DNA from: Akkermansiaceae bacterium UBA1518
Lineage (GTDB): Bacteria > Verrucomicrobiota > Verrucomicrobiia > Verrucomicrobiales > Akkermansiaceae
Length of the DNA stretch: 21,934 bases
Assembly (NCBI GenBank): GCA_002323895.1
Contig: DCQM01000159.1
Coordinates: 1-21,934, forward strand
Direction of reading: 5' to 3'
Positions within the stretch are counted from its first letter, which is position 1; every line of letters begins with the position of its first letter. The translations under genes and the position numbers were made by a program. Shown one piece after another: positions 7,620 through 14,581 of this stretch. The notes below the pieces were generated by a model that saw nothing but the letters and a program-made list of their open reading frames with translations, searched no databases and was not told the origin of the DNA.

Positions 7620-8738
7620 CTACTGGTCGAGGTTTTGAGCGATGAGGTCTGCGAGTCCAACCGGAGCCTCTTCCTCCACACCAAGGCGGGGAGCAGCCGG
7701 AGCACCAAGTGCAGGCCCCGTTAAGAGTGAAGGATCGAGGTTGAGTCCAAGTCCAAGCCCAAGCTCTTGAAGCTTATCCTTGATCTCGTTGAGTGACTTT
7801 TTACCGAAATTACGATATTTGAGCATTTCTGCCTCGGTTTTAAGGGCAAGCTGCCCGACTGAGGTAATATTAGCATTGTTGAGACAGTTGGCGGCACGAA
7901 CAGAAAGTTCAATCTCGTTTACGCTCATATTAAGAAGCTTCTTGAGGGCAGCATTCTCTTCGGACTGCTCGGCAGGCGCCTCTTCAAATCCGACTGCATC
8001 ATCGTCATAGTTGACGAACACGTCGAGGTGATGACGCAGAATCGCAGAAGCTTGCAGGAGAGCATCATGAGGCTCGATTCGCCCGTCTGTCCAGATGTCT
8101 AAAACTACTTTATCAAAATCAGTCATCTGACCGACACGGGTCGCCCCTACTTCATATTTTACGCGTGAAACCGGCGAGAAGATTGAATCAATCGCAATTA
8201 CTCCGATAGGTGCACCATCGCGTTTATTTTCATCGCCAGTCTTGAAACCACGGCCCACTTGAACCTCGATCTCAGCGTCAAATTTCACTTTCTTATCGAG
8301 GGTGCAAATGACTTGATCCTTATTGACGACTTCGTAGATATTATCTTCTTGGATGTCGCCGGCAGTAACAACGCCTTCTTTTTCGACCTTGAGACTAAGG
8401 ACGCGGGGCTCTTTTTCATGAGCCTTAAATTTCACCTTTTTCAAGTTTAAGACAATGTCAGTGACATCTTCAATGACTCCAGGAAGAGTCGCGAACTCGT
8501 GCTGCACTCCAGCGATACGCACAGATGTGATGGCCGCGCCTTCAAGTGAGGAGAGGAGAACGCGCCGAAGAGAGTTACCAATGGTATGTCCAAATCCCTG
8601 CTCAAATGGCTCAGCGGTGAACTGGGCGAATGTATCGGTAGCGGTGTCCTCGTTCTTGATAAGGCGGCTTGGGAGCTCGAAACGATTTAGCTTAATTGGA
8701 TCGGGCTTCTCTTCAACTTCAGTATTTTCTTCTGACAT
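7620..8738 (-). CDS. rpoA: DNA-directed RNA polymerase subunit alpha
   Basis: Alpha subunit, 372 aa versus about 330 in E. coli. It scaffolds beta and beta' assembly through its N-terminal domain and contacts UP elements and activators through its C-terminal domain. The NTD shows AEPFEQGFGHTIGNSLRRVL and LLSSLEGAAITSVRI; the CTD shows LSVRAANCLNNANITSVGQL and YRNFGKKSLNEIKDKL with its helix-hairpin-helix. Two extras: an acidic N-terminal lead (MSEENTEVEEKPDP) and a 40-residue Gly/Leu/Pro/Ala-rich tail after the CTD. Its usual upstream partners rpsM-rpsK-rpsD are missing; instead a divergent gene lies 223 bases away. The ATG is preceded by nine As and no Shine-Dalgarno. Confidence 0.98.
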   Translation of the reverse strand: MSEENTEVEEKPDPIKLNRFELPSRLIKNEDTATDTFAQFTAEPFEQGFGHTIGNSLRRVLLSSLEGAAITSVRIAGVQHEFATLPGVIEDVTDIVLNLKKVKFKAHEKEPRVLSLKVEKEGVVTAGDIQEDNIYEVVNKDQVICTLDKKVKFDAEIEVQVGRGFKTGDENKRDGAPIGVIAIDSIFSPVSRVKYEVGATRVGQMTDFDKVVLDIWTDGRIEPHDALLQASAILRHHLDVFVNYDDDAVGFEEAPAEQSEENAALKKLLNMSVNEIELSVRAANCLNNANITSVGQLALKTEAEMLKYRNFGKKSLNEIKDKLQELGLGLGLNLDPSLLTGPALGAPAAPRLGVEEEAPVGLADLIAQNLDQ

Positions 8739-8775
8739 TTTTTTTTTGGTTTGTCGGGTTTCCCTCTGAGCGAGC

Positions 8776-8794
8776 GAATTCCGGAGGGGAATTC
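8776..8794 (-). promoter_or_regulatory. Hairpin in the rpoA leader with CCUCC loop
   Basis: Perfect 7-bp inverted repeat GAATTCC (8776-8782) and GGAATTC (8788-8794) around a 5-base loop, which reads CCUCC in the rpoA mRNA orientation. It starts 37 bases before the rpoA ATG. It could be a leader hairpin or a protein-binding palindrome; autogenous control of this operon is normally by S4, whose gene is not here. Function is inferred only from position and symmetry. Confidence 0.35.
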
Positions 8795-8856
8795 CAAAGG
8801 ACCTACGACGATTTGTAAAACTCGCGAGCGCGGAAAAAACCAGCTTAGGAGGTCCT

Positions 8857-8919
8857 ATGCAATCCTTTTTTGCTTCGGTTTATCAAAGAATCGCCTTTTT
8901 AGGCCTAATTTTTAGGTGA
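8857..8919 (+). CDS. Possible 20-codon leader ORF with strong Shine-Dalgarno
   Basis: ATG at 8857 is preceded by AGGAGG (8847-8852) with four bases between, the best ribosome-binding sequence in a window where most genes have none. It encodes MQSFFASVYQRIAFLGLIFR and ends at TGA 8917-8919, 42 bases before the AP2-like gene. It may be a leader peptide of the AP2-like/photolyase pair or a chance match within the rpoA leader. No homology can be claimed. Confidence 0.22.
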   Translation: MQSFFASVYQRIAFLGLIFR

Positions 8920-8961
8920 AATCTCCAAAAACTGGATTAATGGTCCGATAAGTTATCCATT

Positions 8962-9225
8962 ATGTTGAAATCTCAAAAGAATTTAACCCGTTTCACCTAT
9001 GAAACGACTGCATTTGAAGGCTGGCGCCTCTGTGTAAGTAGGACTGGGACTACCTTTACCAAGTATTTTTCCGATAAGGGTTATGGTTGTCCCCGCGATT
9101 CTCTTCGCGCTGCAGAGAAAACTAGAAATAAGCTGCTTAGACTGATTGACAATTCTCGCCGGATCAACGGGAAGCTCAGCAAGGCGACCATCGAAAAGGC
9201 TCAGAAGATTCTTGAGGCAGCTTGA
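8962..9225 (+). CDS. Small AP2/ERF-like DNA-binding protein
   Basis: 87-aa basic protein. The pattern FEGWRLCVSRTGTTFTKYFSD, then KGYGCPRDSLRAAEKTRNKLL follows the AP2/integrase-type DNA-binding fold: three short strands ending in a [KR]-x-F-S-D turn, a Y-G-x hinge, then a helix with A-A-x-x-x-R. Bacterial AP2 domains usually sit in homing endonucleases or integrases; here the domain stands alone with only a short helical C-terminus (SKATIEKAQKILEAA). Its stop is seven bases before the photolyase ATG, so the two are probably co-transcribed, suggesting a transcription factor or a DNA-associated partner. The fold assignment is by pattern recognition and should be confirmed by profile search. 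Confidence 0.65.
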   Translation: MLKSQKNLTRFTYETTAFEGWRLCVSRTGTTFTKYFSDKGYGCPRDSLRAAEKTRNKLLRLIDNSRRINGKLSKATIEKAQKILEAA

Positions 9226-9232
9226 TTTTGCT

Positions 9233-10612
9233 ATGTCCAAAGCTTACCGCCGGGTTATCCATTGGTTTCGCCGCGATCTTAGACTCACCGATAACACCTC
9301 GCTCCTAGCATCCCTTTCATCCTCAGCCGAGGTTATTCCAATTTACGTCTGCAGCAATTGGACGGGCTCAAATTTATGGACTGGGGCTAAACGCCAAAAT
9401 TTCCTCTGTGAGTGCTTAACGTCGCTTTCTCGCAACTTGGAGCACCTCGGTGGGCAGCTGATCATCCGCCACGGAGATGCTGTTTCAGAAATCCTTAAGC
9501 TTGTCGAAGATAAGCGGGTTGACGCTATTTTCCTCAACGAGGACGTCGACCCTTTTGGAAAAGCAGCCGAGGCCGAGCTCAAAGAGAAATCACCTGTTCC
9601 TGTGCACTCATTTCAGGATGCTACACTTCATGGTCCGACTGAAGTTTTGAAGGGTGATGGAACACCCTATCGTGTCTACACTCCATTTGCGAAGCGTTGG
9701 CTACCGATCGAAAAGCGCAAACCATCTGGGCGACCCAGCTCTATAGAGACCCCTAGTGATCTGGAATCGCTTCCCCTCCCCACCCTCTCACATTGGGGAC
9801 TCGAGGAGGGGGACTGGGAACTTCCAAAGGGTGGTGAAAAAGCTGCAAGACTGCGAATGAGCGAGGCTCTCGGGAGCCGAATCTCACACTACGACGATAC
9901 TCGTGACATTCCCTCGCTTCCCGGAACAAGCCGACTTTCTCAGGATCTACGCTGGGGCACTCTTTCGATTCGAGAACTTTACCATAAAGCTGTCAAAAAA
10001 GGGTCCGAACAGTATCTCAAGGAACTTGGATGGCGCGAGTTCTATTTCCAAATTCTCTACCACTTTCCTGAAGTTCTTTCTAATGAGTTCAATGCAGACT
10101 GGAGAGGACTTCCATGGGAAGAGCCCGACAAAAAGTTTGAGGCGTGGAAATTAGGAGAAACAGGTTTTCCCATCATCGATGCTGGGATTCGAGAACTTCT
10201 CAAGACAGGCTTCATGCACAACCGCGTTCGCATGATTGTGGCAATGTTTTTAACGAAAGACCTTCACATCGATTGGCGACTGGGCGAACAATTTTTCGCG
10301 CAACATCTTCTAGACGGTGAAATTGCGTCTAACAACGGGGGCTGGCAGTGGAGCGCCGGAACGGGGGCTGATGCGGCTCCCTATTTCCGAATTCAGAATC
10401 CGTGGTCTCAGACGAAACGATTTGACGCAAAAGGAGAATATATCAAGCGATGGATCCCTGAACTGAAGACGGTTGACCCGAAAAGATTCCAAGCCCCTCC
10501 GGAAGATAGTCAACCGCTTACTGAGGGATATCCAGCGCCCATTCTCGATCACGGTGCGGAACGAAAAAAGACCCTAGATATTTTCAAGAAGCACCGATCC
10601 CAACAAAAATAG
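9233..10612 (+). CDS. phrB: Deoxyribodipyrimidine photolyase (class I, FAD-dependent)
   Basis: Repairs UV-induced cyclobutane pyrimidine dimers using light and reduced FAD; 459 aa. N-terminal antenna-domain start RRVIHWFRRDLRLTDN, then the FAD-binding domain with LPGTSRLSQDLRWG, ELGWREFYFQ, GETGFPIIDAGIREL, GFMHNRVRMI, IDWR and NNGGWQWSAGTGADAAPYFR. The electron-transfer Trp triad of the class I enzymes is in place by spacing: Trp295, Trp348 and Trp371. The ATG at 9233 is chosen because the family start MSKAYRRVIHWFRRDLR begins there; the reading frame is open further upstream, but that region overlaps the preceding gene. Could in principle be a cryptochrome relative, but the motifs fit CPD photolyase. 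Confidence 0.93.
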   Translation: MSKAYRRVIHWFRRDLRLTDNTSLLASLSSSAEVIPIYVCSNWTGSNLWTGAKRQNFLCECLTSLSRNLEHLGGQLIIRHGDAVSEILKLVEDKRVDAIFLNEDVDPFGKAAEAELKEKSPVPVHSFQDATLHGPTEVLKGDGTPYRVYTPFAKRWLPIEKRKPSGRPSSIETPSDLESLPLPTLSHWGLEEGDWELPKGGEKAARLRMSEALGSRISHYDDTRDIPSLPGTSRLSQDLRWGTLSIRELYHKAVKKGSEQYLKELGWREFYFQILYHFPEVLSNEFNADWRGLPWEEPDKKFEAWKLGETGFPIIDAGIRELLKTGFMHNRVRMIVAMFLTKDLHIDWRLGEQFFAQHLLDGEIASNNGGWQWSAGTGADAAPYFRIQNPWSQTKRFDAKGEYIKRWIPELKTVDPKRFQAPPEDSQPLTEGYPAPILDHGAERKKTLDIFKKHRSQQK

Positions 10613-10635
10613 CAAGTCCTGCGTTACTCCTTCTT

Positions 10636-11631
10636 TCAAGGAGCCTTTCGGAGCTCAGCCAGAAGCTCTGATAGTTCTTGGCCTGGAATCGCAAATGCTT
10701 CAACTCGGTTCACTGCTGCAATATTCATTCCCACAAATTGGTTATCCAACGTGAAAACCGGACCTCCGACCGTGTTACGGTTTAGCATCGTCTCGTGCTG
10801 TAAAACCATCGGGAAGCCGGTCCGTCGCGCAGACTGCTGGGCTTCACCACCACTCAATTGATCATTCCGAGTTTCGCCCTTTCCATAAAGCTTATGCCGG
10901 GCCATTAACTCGACTTCCAAGCTTAGCTCTTCGCTTCCACGCTTTAAGATTAACTTAATCTTGTCACCTGGAGATTTCTCTTTGAGGTAGATGATTAAAT
11001 CGTCACGATCCATGATCTCTGAACCATCAACTTTGAGGAGCTTATCCCCTTTTTTCAAACCAGCCAGAGCAGCACCCGAATCCTCGGTTACATTATCGAT
11101 GAAAAGGTCACCGTCTTTTTCCTTAAGGCCCACTCCCAGAACCGCAGGTGAACCACCCGGAATCTCACGCTTGTTAGCACTTATAATACCGGCACGGGGG
11201 CGACGAAAACGGCGCTCGGTCGCCCCATTAGAAACAACCCAGGTCCCATGGGTCAAATCCTTAGCCTGAGAAAAGTCCACCGGCTTGAGGCCCTCCGCTT
11301 CGATCTTGATCATCATGACATCCCAGACGTCATTTCTAGCTACAACGATAGGATCCCGGAACTTCTTGGTGCCAACACGGACGTAGTAGCTTTCCACGTC
11401 CTCGATTTCACTGGCCTTGGTCATAATTAGGCCATCATCCGTAACCACGGTTCCATAAAGAAATGCCTTGGATGTCTCATTATTATAAAAGACAGCACTG
11501 CTTTCTTGAAGCGAAACCTGTACTGGAGAGAGCGCGTCTTGAATCAAAGGACCGTTCTTTCTTTTTTCCGACGGAAGTGAATTCCCCGCGAGAGGTAGCG
11601 AAAGCGCAAATATAAAAGTAATGATTCTCAT
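10636..11631 (-). CDS. Catalytically dead HtrA-like protein with PDZ inserted in the protease fold
   Basis: 331-aa protein with a signal peptide (MRIITFIFALSLPLAGNS). The first half of a trypsin fold is visible (GTVVTDDGLIMTKAS, then VWDVMMIKIE). Aligned on its upstream neighbour, the catalytic His position is Ser74, Asp104 is kept, and the Ser position is Val288 (NTVGGPVF instead of GDSGGPLF), so it should not be a protease. Unlike DegP/DegS, where PDZ follows the protease domain, here a complete PDZ domain (about residues 163-243: LGVGLKE...DLFIDNVTEDSGAALAGLKKGDKLLKVDG) lies between the Asp strand and the GGP loop; the second barrel half (FPMVLQHETML...GMNIAAVNRVEAFAIP) comes after it. Start overlaps the stop of the active HtrA-like gene by four bases (ATGA), indicating translational coupling. 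Likely a periplasmic scaffold, adaptor or regulator of the active protease. Confidence 0.82.
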   Translation of the reverse strand: MRIITFIFALSLPLAGNSLPSEKRKNGPLIQDALSPVQVSLQESSAVFYNNETSKAFLYGTVVTDDGLIMTKASEIEDVESYYVRVGTKKFRDPIVVARNDVWDVMMIKIEAEGLKPVDFSQAKDLTHGTWVVSNGATERRFRRPRAGIISANKREIPGGSPAVLGVGLKEKDGDLFIDNVTEDSGAALAGLKKGDKLLKVDGSEIMDRDDLIIYLKEKSPGDKIKLILKRGSEELSLEVELMARHKLYGKGETRNDQLSGGEAQQSARRTGFPMVLQHETMLNRNTVGGPVFTLDNQFVGMNIAAVNRVEAFAIPGQELSELLAELRKAP

Positions 11632-12605
11632 GGTCGTTCTCCAAGCTTAACCGTCTCCTCTTTAGACTCCTTACCACTTATCCATTTTAGCGTCAATTTA
11701 TCCCCAGCTCCTAGCTCGGCAAGCTTACTTGCCATCAACTGCTTGGTGGCCTTCTCACCAGCTATCTCGACAATACGGTCTCCAACCTTTAATCCAATTT
11801 TTTCTGCCACTCCATCTTTCCAAAGTTCGGTGACCTTGAGACCGCCTTCCTCTGATTCTTCGGTCGCGACACCAAGAAATCCGGTGCCCGGTTTACTCTT
11901 CTGAGCAAAACCACCCTCTCCAATAAACTTCCCTGACTTCAACTCATCCCAATGAGACTGGAACTCACGAATCGGAACGTGCATACTTTCCTCGCGAGAT
12001 GCTCCAACCCTACTGTGAATTGCGATCAATTCACCCTCCATATTGAAGAGAGGCCCCCCCGAATCCCCCCCAATCAGCATACAATCCGACTGAACTGTCG
12101 TCTCCGCCTCCCTAACTAATCTACCCACGCGGACATTCACCCCGCGAGCTTTATCGAATCCACCCGAGTGCCCGAGAGAAAAGACCCAATCACCCAGCTT
12201 TGTAGTATCTTTTAAATCAACTTCCACAAAAGGAAACGGACCAGCATCTTCGATTTGTAGCATTGCCGAATCGGTCTCGGAATTTAGCCCTAGAGAACGA
12301 CCAGTGAACTCACGGCCATCTTCCATGATGACCTTAATCTCTTCATCAACCTTACTCGTTACATGAGCTGCAGTCAGCACAAGACCATCTTTACTAATAA
12401 TCACCGCGCTTCCTGAACCTCCACCCATTTCCAAGCAAACTGTCGCTGAGCGAGTTCGCTCGAGATGAGATTGAAGAGCGTTTTGGATTTCACGGAAATC
12501 ACCTAGGGTCTGTGGAGCTTCCTTGTCATTAAAATCAGGTCGGTCAGCATAAACCAAGCTCCCAAAACCTAGGGAGCATGCCATAAAAATCGTTCCACAT
12601 TTCAT
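11628..12605 (-). CDS. HtrA/DegS-like serine protease with one C-terminal PDZ domain
   Basis: 325-aa exported S1C protease for envelope quality control. Signal peptide MKCGTIFMACSLGFGSLVYA. The catalytic triad is complete: His81 (LTAAHVT), Asp112 (ETDSAML) and Ser182 (GGDSGGPLF). A single PDZ domain follows at about 242-315 (GFLGVATEESEEGGLKVTEL..., EKIGLKVGDRIVEIAG). With one PDZ it resembles DegS in architecture, but it has a cleavable-looking signal rather than a clear anchor. It is first in a two-gene operon with the inactive, PDZ-inserted paralogue, overlapping it by four bases. No Shine-Dalgarno precedes its ATG, and no extracytoplasmic sigma or anti-sigma gene is adjacent. Confidence 0.92.
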   Translation of the reverse strand: MKCGTIFMACSLGFGSLVYADRPDFNDKEAPQTLGDFREIQNALQSHLERTRSATVCLEMGGGSGSAVIISKDGLVLTAAHVTSKVDEEIKVIMEDGREFTGRSLGLNSETDSAMLQIEDAGPFPFVEVDLKDTTKLGDWVFSLGHSGGFDKARGVNVRVGRLVREAETTVQSDCMLIGGDSGGPLFNMEGELIAIHSRVGASREESMHVPIREFQSHWDELKSGKFIGEGGFAQKSKPGTGFLGVATEESEEGGLKVTELWKDGVAEKIGLKVGDRIVEIAGEKATKQLMASKLAELGAGDKLTLKWISGKESKEETVKLGERP

Positions 12606-12734
12606 CTTTTACATGAGGTTAGTTAGGGAACGAGTCGGAAGCAATCTGCAAACCTTTAAAACAACTGCTAACCGACTTGACAGGCTAATTAACCAATCGT
12701 CCCTTACGATATAGACATTATCTAAAGAGCAATA

Positions 12735-12770
12735 CAAAATCCCAGCCTCGCAAGCGAAACTGGGATTTTG
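12735..12770 (-). terminator. Terminator downstream of tRNA-Glu
   Basis: Perfect 11-bp inverted repeat CAAAATCCCAG (12735-12745) and CTGGGATTTTG (12760-12770) with a 14-base loop. On the minus strand it starts at the encoded CCA end of the tRNA, and its 3' arm ends in TTTTG, as expected for intrinsic termination of the tRNA transcript. Confidence 0.8.
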
Positions 12771-12843
12771 GCAACCCGTAGGGGATTCGAACCCCTATTG
12801 CCGCCGTGAAAGGGCGGAGTCCTAACCATTAGACGAACGGGTC
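12769..12843 (-). tRNA. tRNA-Glu (anticodon UUC), CCA encoded
   Basis: The minus strand folds into a full cloverleaf: acceptor GACCCGT paired with ACGGGTT (first pair G-U), D-arm GTCTAATGGTTAGGAC, anticodon stem-loop CCGCC-CTTTCAC-GGCGG giving anticodon TTC, a short variable loop, and T-arm AGGGG-TTCGAAT-CCCCT. The discriminator is G and CCA is encoded at 12771-12769. Sequence is close to bacterial tRNA-Glu in general. It stands alone between the HtrA pair and the divergent methyltransferase-fold gene; no integrase or att-like repeat is seen next to it. Confidence 0.97.
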
Positions 12844-12868
12844 GTTTTGTCGTTGTGGACGGCGGGGA

Positions 12869-12895
12869 AGTATATTCGCCAAACGATTGAGGCAA
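12869..12895 (-). promoter_or_regulatory. Probable promoter of tRNA-Glu
   Basis: On the minus strand TTGCCT (12895-12890) and TATACT (12874-12869) are separated by 15 bases. The -10 element lies 25 bases before the mature tRNA 5' end and is followed directly by TCCCCGCCG, a GC-rich discriminator like those of stringently controlled stable-RNA promoters. The spacer is shorter than the 17-base optimum, so the -35 assignment is less certain than the -10. Confidence 0.42.
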
Positions 12896-12955
12896 GAAGG
12901 TTTTTGAACTTTTTTCACCCTCGCCCTTCATGTCAGTCCCCATTAAACCTTCGAT

Positions 12956-13687
12956 ATGGCCCACATTCCCCGATTCGAGGAACTCGACTACCAGAAAACC
13001 CCTCTCGGAGATCTCATCCTCCGAAAAAGAACAGTTCTCTCTCTCGAAAACGAGGAAATCTACGAAATAATTCTTGGAAACGCCTTTCTCATGTCATCGA
13101 TGTTTACGGTCGTTGAACAAGAACTCTCCCGCTTTGGCCTCAACGCAACCAAGGAAAACTTTCCGAAAGAGAAACTAGATGTCGTTGTAGGAGGACTAGG
13201 CCTCGGCTACACCGCCAGAGCTGCCCTTGAATTTGATGAAGTAGGTTCCCTCAAAATCGTTGACTATCTCAAGCCCGTCATCGAGTGGCACGAAAAGGAA
13301 CTGGTTCCACTGGGAAAAGGTCTGAACGATGATCCCCGATGCCAATATGTGCACGGTGATTTCTTTGAACTTTCACTGGGGAAAGGCTATCAATCAAAAG
13401 CAACCACCCACCACGCGATCCTGCTAGATATCGATCACTCCCCCGCTCACCTCCTGACCAAGCAAAATGCCCAATTTTACTCAACCAGTGGTCTTCATAA
13501 ATTCGCCGAGCGAATTAAATCAGGAGGAGTTTTCGGCCTGTGGTCCGACGACCCTCCTGAAGCGTCATTCCTCGAATCTCTCAACGAGGTTTTTGCTAAA
13601 GTCGAATCACATATTGTTCCCTTCCACAATCCAATTCAGGACGAGGAGTTTGAGAGTACGGTTTACGTAGCAACCAAAGCCCGATAA
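12956..13687 (+). CDS. Spermidine synthase-like (PABS/methyltransferase-fold) protein
   Basis: 243-aa cytoplasmic protein. It begins with the short beta-rich segment of aminopropyltransferases (PLGDLILRKRTVLSLENEEIYEIILGNAFLMSS), then a Rossmann-fold core with VVVGGLGLGYTARAAL (residues 76-91, cosubstrate-binding glycine loop), an acidic strand end IVDYLKPVIEWHEKEL, YVHGDFFEL and LLDIDHSPAHLL. The last stands where spermidine synthases have their catalytic Asp with a following D-P. The acidic residues used for polyamine binding are not clearly conserved, so the substrate may differ; many such proteins are annotated as spermidine synthases without proof. First gene of a rightward operon, nine bases before the CvfB-like gene; it diverges from tRNA-Glu. 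Confidence 0.78.
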   Translation: MAHIPRFEELDYQKTPLGDLILRKRTVLSLENEEIYEIILGNAFLMSSMFTVVEQELSRFGLNATKENFPKEKLDVVVGGLGLGYTARAALEFDEVGSLKIVDYLKPVIEWHEKELVPLGKGLNDDPRCQYVHGDFFELSLGKGYQSKATTHHAILLDIDHSPAHLLTKQNAQFYSTSGLHKFAERIKSGGVFGLWSDDPPEASFLESLNEVFAKVESHIVPFHNPIQDEEFESTVYVATKAR

Positions 13688-13696
13688 GCTCCTCGC

Positions 13697-14524
13697 ATGG
13701 CAAAGATCGGCGAGCGCGCAAAACTCCCCTACCTAAGGGAAGTTAGCGCGGGTTCTTTTTTGGATGGTGGAGAACTTGGCGAAATCCTCCTCCCTAAGGG
13801 CGAAAGGATTAACGACGAGCGGGAACTAGTCGACGTCTTCATCTATCGAGACTCCGAAGATCTTCCAATCGCCACTCAAAAAAACCCTAAAACCAGCCCG
13901 GGTAACTTCGGGGTCTTACGAGTTCTAGCCTCAAATAATACCGGAGTATTTCTCGATTGGGGTCTCAGCAAAGATCTTCTTCTTCCCTATAGTGAGCAAC
14001 GTAGCTCTCCAAAAATTGGACAATTGGTTGTTGTTTACGTCTATCTTGATCCAAAAAGCGAGCGACTCGTAGCCTCCCAAAGAATTTCCCGACATTTTTC
14101 AACCGATACCCCAGACTATTCTGATGGTTCTGAGGTCGATATGATCATTTTTGGCAAGACCGACATGGGATACAAGGCGATCGTCGACGGGAAATACTCC
14201 GGACTTCTTTTTAAAAATCAGGTTTTTGAAGATCTTTTCTATGCCGACAAAATAAAAGGATATGTGACTCAAGTCCGGAACGATCGCAAAGTGGACCTCT
14301 CTCTTTATGCACCTGGCAATGCCAAAATCGAAAACCTTGAGACCCGTCTGGAACGCGAGCTCAATTCACGGGGAGGTTTCTGGGCAATTGATGACAAATC
14401 TTCTCCCGAAACTATTAATCTCGAACTTGGAGTCAGCAAAAAGGTTTTCAAGAAAGCGACCGGAGCCCTCTTCAAAAAACGAAAGATCGCTTTCGAGGAC
14501 GGAGGCATACGCTGGATCGGTTAG
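13697..14524 (+). CDS. cvfB: CvfB-like S1-domain RNA-binding protein
   Basis: 275-aa member of the CvfB/YitL family: tandem S1-type OB folds followed by a winged helix. An S1-like segment is seen at about 18-62 (GSFLDGGELGEILLPKGER, then VDVFIYRDSEDLPIATQ), a second at 71-130 (GVLRVLASNNTGVFLDWGL, LLLPYSEQ, LVVVYVYLDPKSERLVASQR), a third at about 142-206 (VDMIIFGKTDMGYKAIVDG, VTQVRNDRKVDLSLY), and the DNA/RNA-binding winged helix from 212 to the end. In Staphylococcus aureus CvfB binds RNA and affects virulence-factor expression; here its role is general post-transcriptional control at most. It sits between the aminopropyltransferase-like gene and selA, 54 bases before selA. Confidence 0.88.
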   Translation: MAKIGERAKLPYLREVSAGSFLDGGELGEILLPKGERINDERELVDVFIYRDSEDLPIATQKNPKTSPGNFGVLRVLASNNTGVFLDWGLSKDLLLPYSEQRSSPKIGQLVVVYVYLDPKSERLVASQRISRHFSTDTPDYSDGSEVDMIIFGKTDMGYKAIVDGKYSGLLFKNQVFEDLFYADKIKGYVTQVRNDRKVDLSLYAPGNAKIENLETRLERELNSRGGFWAIDDKSSPETINLELGVSKKVFKKATGALFKKRKIAFEDGGIRWIG

Positions 14525-14530
14525 AGAAGA

Positions 14531-14548
14531 CTCCGGCTTTACCCGGAG
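14531..14548 (+). promoter_or_regulatory. Hairpin in the cvfB-selA intergenic region
   Basis: Perfect 6-bp GC-rich inverted repeat CTCCGG (14531-14536) and CCGGAG (14543-14548) with loop CTTTAC. No T tract follows, so it is not a standard terminator. It lies a few bases after the cvfB stop and just before the second hairpin that holds the selA start. Confidence 0.45.
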
Positions 14549-14560
14549 ACGATCCCACTC

Positions 14561-14581
14561 CATGATCTCAGAAAGATCATG
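14561..14581 (+). promoter_or_regulatory. Hairpin sequestering the selA start codon, overlapping a 6-codon mini-ORF
   Basis: Perfect 8-bp inverted repeat CATGATCT (14561-14568) and AGATCATG (14574-14581) around loop CAGAA. The 3' arm contains the selA ATG (14579-14581), so folding would block initiation. A mini-ORF ATG ATC TCA GAA AGA TCA TGA (14562-14582, Met-Ile-Ser-Glu-Arg-Ser) fills the hairpin and ends in a UGA overlapping the selA start as ATGA, which would allow termination-reinitiation. Regulation is inferred only. Confidence 0.42.

Noticed and set aside
9146..9232. Earlier start for the photolyase
   Set aside because: The extra 29 residues are Arg/Ser-rich, overlap the AP2-like gene in another frame and are not part of the photolyase family; the conserved start is at 9233.
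10627..10643. CTCCTT - AAGGAG hairpin between the photolyase and the inactive HtrA-like gene as a terminator
   Set aside because: The stem is only 6 bp, overlaps the HtrA-like stop codon and has no T tract on either strand.
12769..12843. tRNA-Glu as an attachment site for a mobile element
   Set aside because: No integrase, no repeat of the tRNA 3' end and only housekeeping genes are found around it.
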